Positions 14,720 through 17,910 of a DNA stretch of 17,910 nt are shown in pieces. The notes beneath the pieces were generated by a model that saw nothing but the letters and a program-made list of their open reading frames with translations, was not told the DNA's origin and did not search any database. The stretch comes from UBA4717 sp002404395 (GTDB lineage Bacteria > Bacillota > Clostridia > Oscillospirales > CAG-272): contig CALFNW010000040.1 of NCBI GenBank assembly GCA_937902275.1, positions 1 to 17,910 of the forward strand, given 5' to 3'. Made by a program: the position numbers and the translations under genes. Numbering within the stretch: the stretch's first letter is position 1; each line of letters opens with the position of its first letter.

Positions 14720-17700
14720 ATGTTAAGAAAGAGTATGGCTTTGATCCTCGCGGTGATAATGCTCGGCGGGTGTCTGATCATGCCGATGAGCGCCGAAAGC
14801 GGCATTACGGTGATCTATACTTCGCCCGAGAATGAAGCAGATACGGCGGAGACTGCGGAAGCGGAAAATTTGCCGGAGACTGCGGAGGGATATGTCGAAG
14901 TCTTGAAAGAAACGGCTTCGGCGGATGAGAGCGTCGAAACCGTGACCTACGAGCCTGAAAACGCGTCGCTGTACGCTTCGTCAAACGTGGTTTCCGGCAC
15001 CTGCGGCGCGAACGGCGACAACCTCAAGTGGACGCTTGATACCACAACAGGTGAACTAACGATAAGCGGTACGGGGGCGATGAAGGATTATTCAAGCTCA
15101 AGTTTACCATGGTACAGCAATCGTAGCAATATCAAAAAAGTTACAATTGACGATGGCGTGACGAGCATAGGCGGTAGTGCCTTCTCTGGATGCAACAGCC
15201 TGACGAGCGTGACGATCCCGGACAGCGTGACGAGCATAGGCGGTTGGGCCTTCTATGGATGCAGCAGCCTGACGAGCGTGACGATCCCGGACAGCGTGAC
15301 TAGCATATGTCGGTATGCTTTCAGTGGTTGCGATAGTTTGACAAGTTTAATAATTCCCGAAAGTGTGATGAGTATAGGCGATAGTGCATTTTATTTGTGT
15401 AGCAATTTGAAAAGCGTGACTATATTAAACCGCGAGGCGAGTATAGACGATAGGGTGTTTGGGGAACGAGCTCCAATAAAATTAATTGGATATAGCGGAA
15501 GTACGGCAGAGACTTATGCCGATAAAAATAAAATTCCTTTTGATGCACTTGACAGCCAAGAAAGAAAGATAATATCTCAAGGCACGTGCGGAGACGAACT
15601 CATATGGGTTCTGTATAAAGATGGTGAATTAATAATTTCCGGTAGGGGAAATATGCAGGATTATAATCGTTACACTGCTATACCACCGTGGTATGATTTT
15701 TATAGCTATATTTGCAATATCAGCATTTCGGAAGGTGTTAATAATATAGGTGCGTGGGCGTTTGCCGATTGCTATAGCCTTGTGAGAGTGGTTGTTCCTG
15801 ATAGTGTAACAAGCATAGAGAACTATGCATTTTTCGGCTGTAAAAATCTTATGTATATTACAATTCCGAGCAGTGTAACTAATATAGGCGGAGGAACTTT
15901 TAGTCATTGCGGATTTATAAGCATTACTATACCTGAAAGTGTGACAAAAATTGGTGACAGTCATGTCGGTAACTCGACGTTTGGAGGATGTGAAAAGCTA
16001 ATCAGTATAGATGTTGATTCTGAAAATCCTAATTATTCTTCGATTGATGGTGTGTTGTTTGACAAAGAAAAGACAGTATTATTGTGTTATCCTATTGCAA
16101 AATCTTTTGAAGATATTACATATTCTATTCCTGAAGGAGTTAATAGCATTGCTGATTCTGCTTTCTCATGGTGTAATGGATTAACGAGTGTTAATATACC
16201 CGAAAGCGTGACAAGTATTGGCAAAAACTCGTTTTTTTGGTGTAAAAATTTGGCATATGTTAGCATCCCGAAAGGTATTAAGGAAATTGGTAGGGCTGCT
16301 TTTCGGTTATGTGAATCTTTGACAAGTGTATCTGTTCCTATGGGAGTTAATTATATCGGGGTATCTGCATTCTCTGGTTGCGTTAATCTAACGAATATTG
16401 AGGTTGAAGAAGGATGTCAAAATTATATATCTGTTGACGGAGTACTTTTTAATGGCTCAATGACCTCATTGCTATGCTATCCAGCAGGGAAAAATGGCAA
16501 AAGCGAATATATTATCCCCGACAGAGTGACAAGTATAGGCGAGTACGCTTTCGACGGATGCAAAAATCTTGTAAAGCTAAGGCTCTCGAACAATTTGACT
16601 AAAATACCATATGGTGCATTTTGTGAATGTGAAAATCTAGAGGAAGTAACAATTTCAGACAGCGTGACGAGCATAGGCGGTAGTGCCTTCTATGGCTGCA
16701 GCAGCCTGACGAGCGTGACGATTTTAAGCAAAACCGCAACCTTTGGCAGCGATGTTTTCTACAACTGCAATAACGTCACTATCTACGGCTATGCGGGCAG
16801 CACGGCGGAGACGTACGCGAACGAAAACGACATTCCATTTGTAGCGCTTGACGAGCGCGAGATCCTTACCGAAGGCACGTGCGGTGACAACCTCACGTGG
16901 ATTCTTTACAAAGACGGCGAGCTGGTAATAAGCGGCACGGGGGCGATGAAGCTTGGAACCAGCGACATTGCACCGTGGTACTCATACATAGGAAATATCA
17001 CCAAAGTTACAATAAAATCCGGCGTAACAACAGTCGGGGATAATGCGTTTTCCGCGTGCAGTAAGCTGACCGGGATCTCGCTGCCCGAGGGCATTACCTC
17101 GATCGGCGGCTTTGCGTTTGAGGGTTGTACCGCTCTGACCGAGGTCAAGCTGCCGGAAGGAGTTGTGAGCATCGGAAACAGCGCGTTTATTAACTGCTCG
17201 TCGCTTGTTGAAATAACGCTGCCCGAGGGTGTGACTGCGATTTTGGAAAATACGTTCGGTAACTGCAGCAAGCTTGAGCGTGTGACTCTGCCCGGAAGCC
17301 TTACCGAGGTCGGAAATTACGCATTTAACGGCTGCAGCTCGCTTAAGGGCGTGTACATATCCGATCTCGCGGCATGGTGCACGATAGAGTTCGGCAACGA
17401 GGCGGCAAACCCGCTTTATTTTGCGAAGTCTCTTTATATTGACAATGTTAAGACTACCGAGTTGAAGATCCCGAAAACGGTAGAATCGCTCGGCGAATTC
17501 AACTTCAGCGGCAGTGACATAACGAGCGTTGAGCTTGAAGACGGTGTTAAGAGCATCGGATACCGTACGTTCGGCGGCTGCAAGTCGCTTGAAAAAATAG
17601 TTATTCCGAAGAGTGTAAGCAGTATCGGTAACTTGTCGCTTAACGGCTCCCCGAACGTCACGATCTACGGTTACGTGGGCAGCACGGCGGAGACGTACGC

Positions 17701-17910
17701 GAAAAAATACAACATTCCGTTTGTGGCACTTGACGAGCGCGAGATCCTTGCCGAAGGCACGTGCGGCGACAACCTTACGTGGATTCTTTACAAGGACGGC
17801 GAGCTTGTGATAAGCGGCACGGGGGCGATGTATGATTATACTAACAACAATTCAAACTGCGCTCCGTGGTACAGTAACCGCACCAAGATCACGAAGCTGA
17901 CGATCGGCGA
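14720..17910 (+). CDS. BspA-like leucine-rich-repeat surface protein, 3' end beyond the window
   Basis: The frame is open from the ATG to the window edge (1,063 codons, no stop), so the gene is partial. The N terminus is a signal peptide (MLRK, hydrophobic core, MSA cleavage site near residue 25). An LGGC at 15-18 resembles a poor lipobox. An acidic, Glu/Ala/Thr-rich linker (about 27-85) follows. The rest is built of modules. Each opens with a header (GTCG..L.W.L..DGEL.ISG.G.M..Y...PWY) at codons 93, 288, 719 and 1013. Then come 23-residue Treponema/BspA-type leucine-rich repeats (VTSIGGSAFSGCNSLTSVTI pattern), and the closing GY.GSTAETYA..N.IPF.ALD at codons 257, 690 and 984. Two VDGVLF-type inserts lie in module 2. 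Such proteins are secreted or wall-bound adhesins or glycan/host-protein binders; the anchor is not visible. Confidence 0.93.
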   Translation, partial: MLRKSMALILAVIMLGGCLIMPMSAESGITVIYTSPENEADTAETAEAENLPETAEGYVEVLKETASADESVETVTYEPENASLYASSNVVSGTCGANGDNLKWTLDTTTGELTISGTGAMKDYSSSSLPWYSNRSNIKKVTIDDGVTSIGGSAFSGCNSLTSVTIPDSVTSIGGWAFYGCSSLTSVTIPDSVTSICRYAFSGCDSLTSLIIPESVMSIGDSAFYLCSNLKSVTILNREASIDDRVFGERAPIKLIGYSGSTAETYADKNKIPFDALDSQERKIISQGTCGDELIWVLYKDGELIISGRGNMQDYNRYTAIPPWYDFYSYICNISISEGVNNIGAWAFADCYSLVRVVVPDSVTSIENYAFFGCKNLMYITIPSSVTNIGGGTFSHCGFISITIPESVTKIGDSHVGNSTFGGCEKLISIDVDSENPNYSSIDGVLFDKEKTVLLCYPIAKSFEDITYSIPEGVNSIADSAFSWCNGLTSVNIPESVTSIGKNSFFWCKNLAYVSIPKGIKEIGRAAFRLCESLTSVSVPMGVNYIGVSAFSGCVNLTNIEVEEGCQNYISVDGVLFNGSMTSLLCYPAGKNGKSEYIIPDRVTSIGEYAFDGCKNLVKLRLSNNLTKIPYGAFCECENLEEVTISDSVTSIGGSAFYGCSSLTSVTILSKTATFGSDVFYNCNNVTIYGYAGSTAETYANENDIPFVALDEREILTEGTCGDNLTWILYKDGELVISGTGAMKLGTSDIAPWYSYIGNITKVTIKSGVTTVGDNAFSACSKLTGISLPEGITSIGGFAFEGCTALTEVKLPEGVVSIGNSAFINCSSLVEITLPEGVTAILENTFGNCSKLERVTLPGSLTEVGNYAFNGCSSLKGVYISDLAAWCTIEFGNEAANPLYFAKSLYIDNVKTTELKIPKTVESLGEFNFSGSDITSVELEDGVKSIGYRTFGGCKSLEKIVIPKSVSSIGNLSLNGSPNVTIYGYVGSTAETYAKKYNIPFVALDEREILAEGTCGDNLTWILYKDGELVISGTGAMYDYTNNNSNCAPWYSNRTKITKLTIG
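15152..15289 (+). repeat. Two tandem 69-nt leucine-rich-repeat units
   Basis: Units at 15152-15220 and 15221-15289 differ at 6 of 69 positions and each encodes one 23-residue repeat. A third unit from 15290 starts identically (GACAGCGTGAC) but soon diverges, which marks the edge of an AT-rich block. Confidence 0.9.
16658..16722 (+). repeat. Distant copy of the leucine-rich-repeat unit
   Basis: This 65-nt stretch matches 15221-15285 at 62 of 65 positions, although the 1.37 kb between them is much more divergent and AT-rich. It marks the right edge of that block. Confidence 0.88.
16783..17842 (+). repeat. Long-period module repeat, 882 nt apart
   Basis: The closing-plus-header segment starting at 16783 recurs starting at 17665 with the same phase (882 nt = 294 codons). 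It includes long identical runs around GGCAGCACGGCGGAGACGTA and CTTGACGAGCGCGAGATCCT. It shows module duplication inside the surface protein. Confidence 0.9.

Noticed and set aside
14712..14726. ATG just after the AAAGGAG ahead of the surface-protein gene
   Set aside because: Only four codons before TAA; spacing to the ribosome-binding site fits the ATG at 14720 better, and that frame carries the signal peptide.
15629..17661. Several - strand open frames opposite the BspA-like gene
   Set aside because: They mirror the leucine-rich repeats on the other strand and have no start signals; the + strand frame is open throughout.

Overview
The window looks like a chromosomal segment of a Gram-positive, anaerobic Clostridia-type bacterium, most likely a gut Oscillospiraceae/Ruminococcaceae relative. 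The grounds are Shine-Dalgarno sites of the GGAGG type, near-consensus -35/-10 promoters with 17-nt spacers, a four-cysteine L33, a T-box leader before cysE-cysS, a lipobox-bearing solute-binding protein and a BspA-type surface protein. Taxonomy is inferred from gene content only.

Layout. (1) 84-2562, + strand: a consensus promoter, then rpmG, secE, nusG, rplK and rplA, closed by an intrinsic terminator directly after rplA; rplJ-rplL-rpoBC do not follow. (2) 2623-10827, + strand: a new promoter, then rbfA, nrnA-like DHH phosphoesterase, truB and pgeF, followed by a four-gene Gld-type ABC system (ATPase, ABC-2 permease, GldG-like protein, DUF4340 protein). The genes are closely spaced or overlapping and end in a 12-bp-stem terminator. 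(3) 10985-14291, - strand: promoter, T-box leader, cysE, cysS and a lipoprotein solute-binding protein whose two half-domains appear in circularly permuted order. (4) 14330-17910, + strand: a divergent promoter, a complex leader with 14 perfect CAGA tetranucleotide copies, then a very large BspA-like leucine-rich-repeat surface protein. That protein is open for 1,063 codons to the window edge.

How the genes fit together. Regions 1 and 2 (left part) are housekeeping translation, secretion and RNA-maturation functions. The Gld-type system probably works at the membrane on an unknown substrate. The cys operon makes O-acetylserine and charges tRNA-Cys, and is probably switched on by uncharged tRNA.

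The most interesting signal is in the leader of the surface-protein gene. A small ORF (14472-14576) is translated through the CAGA repeat. Because each unit is 4 nt, copy number sets the downstream frame. One frame stops at 14549-14551, the observed 14-copy frame stops at 14574-14576, and the third (for example 13 copies) runs through a strong intrinsic terminator to 14677-14679. This would be a phase-variable, translation-coupled antitermination switch. It is a hypothesis from sequence alone. A second notable feature is a 1.37-kb AT-rich block inside the surface-protein gene, bounded by nearly identical GC-rich repeat copies, which suggests recombinational mosaicism.
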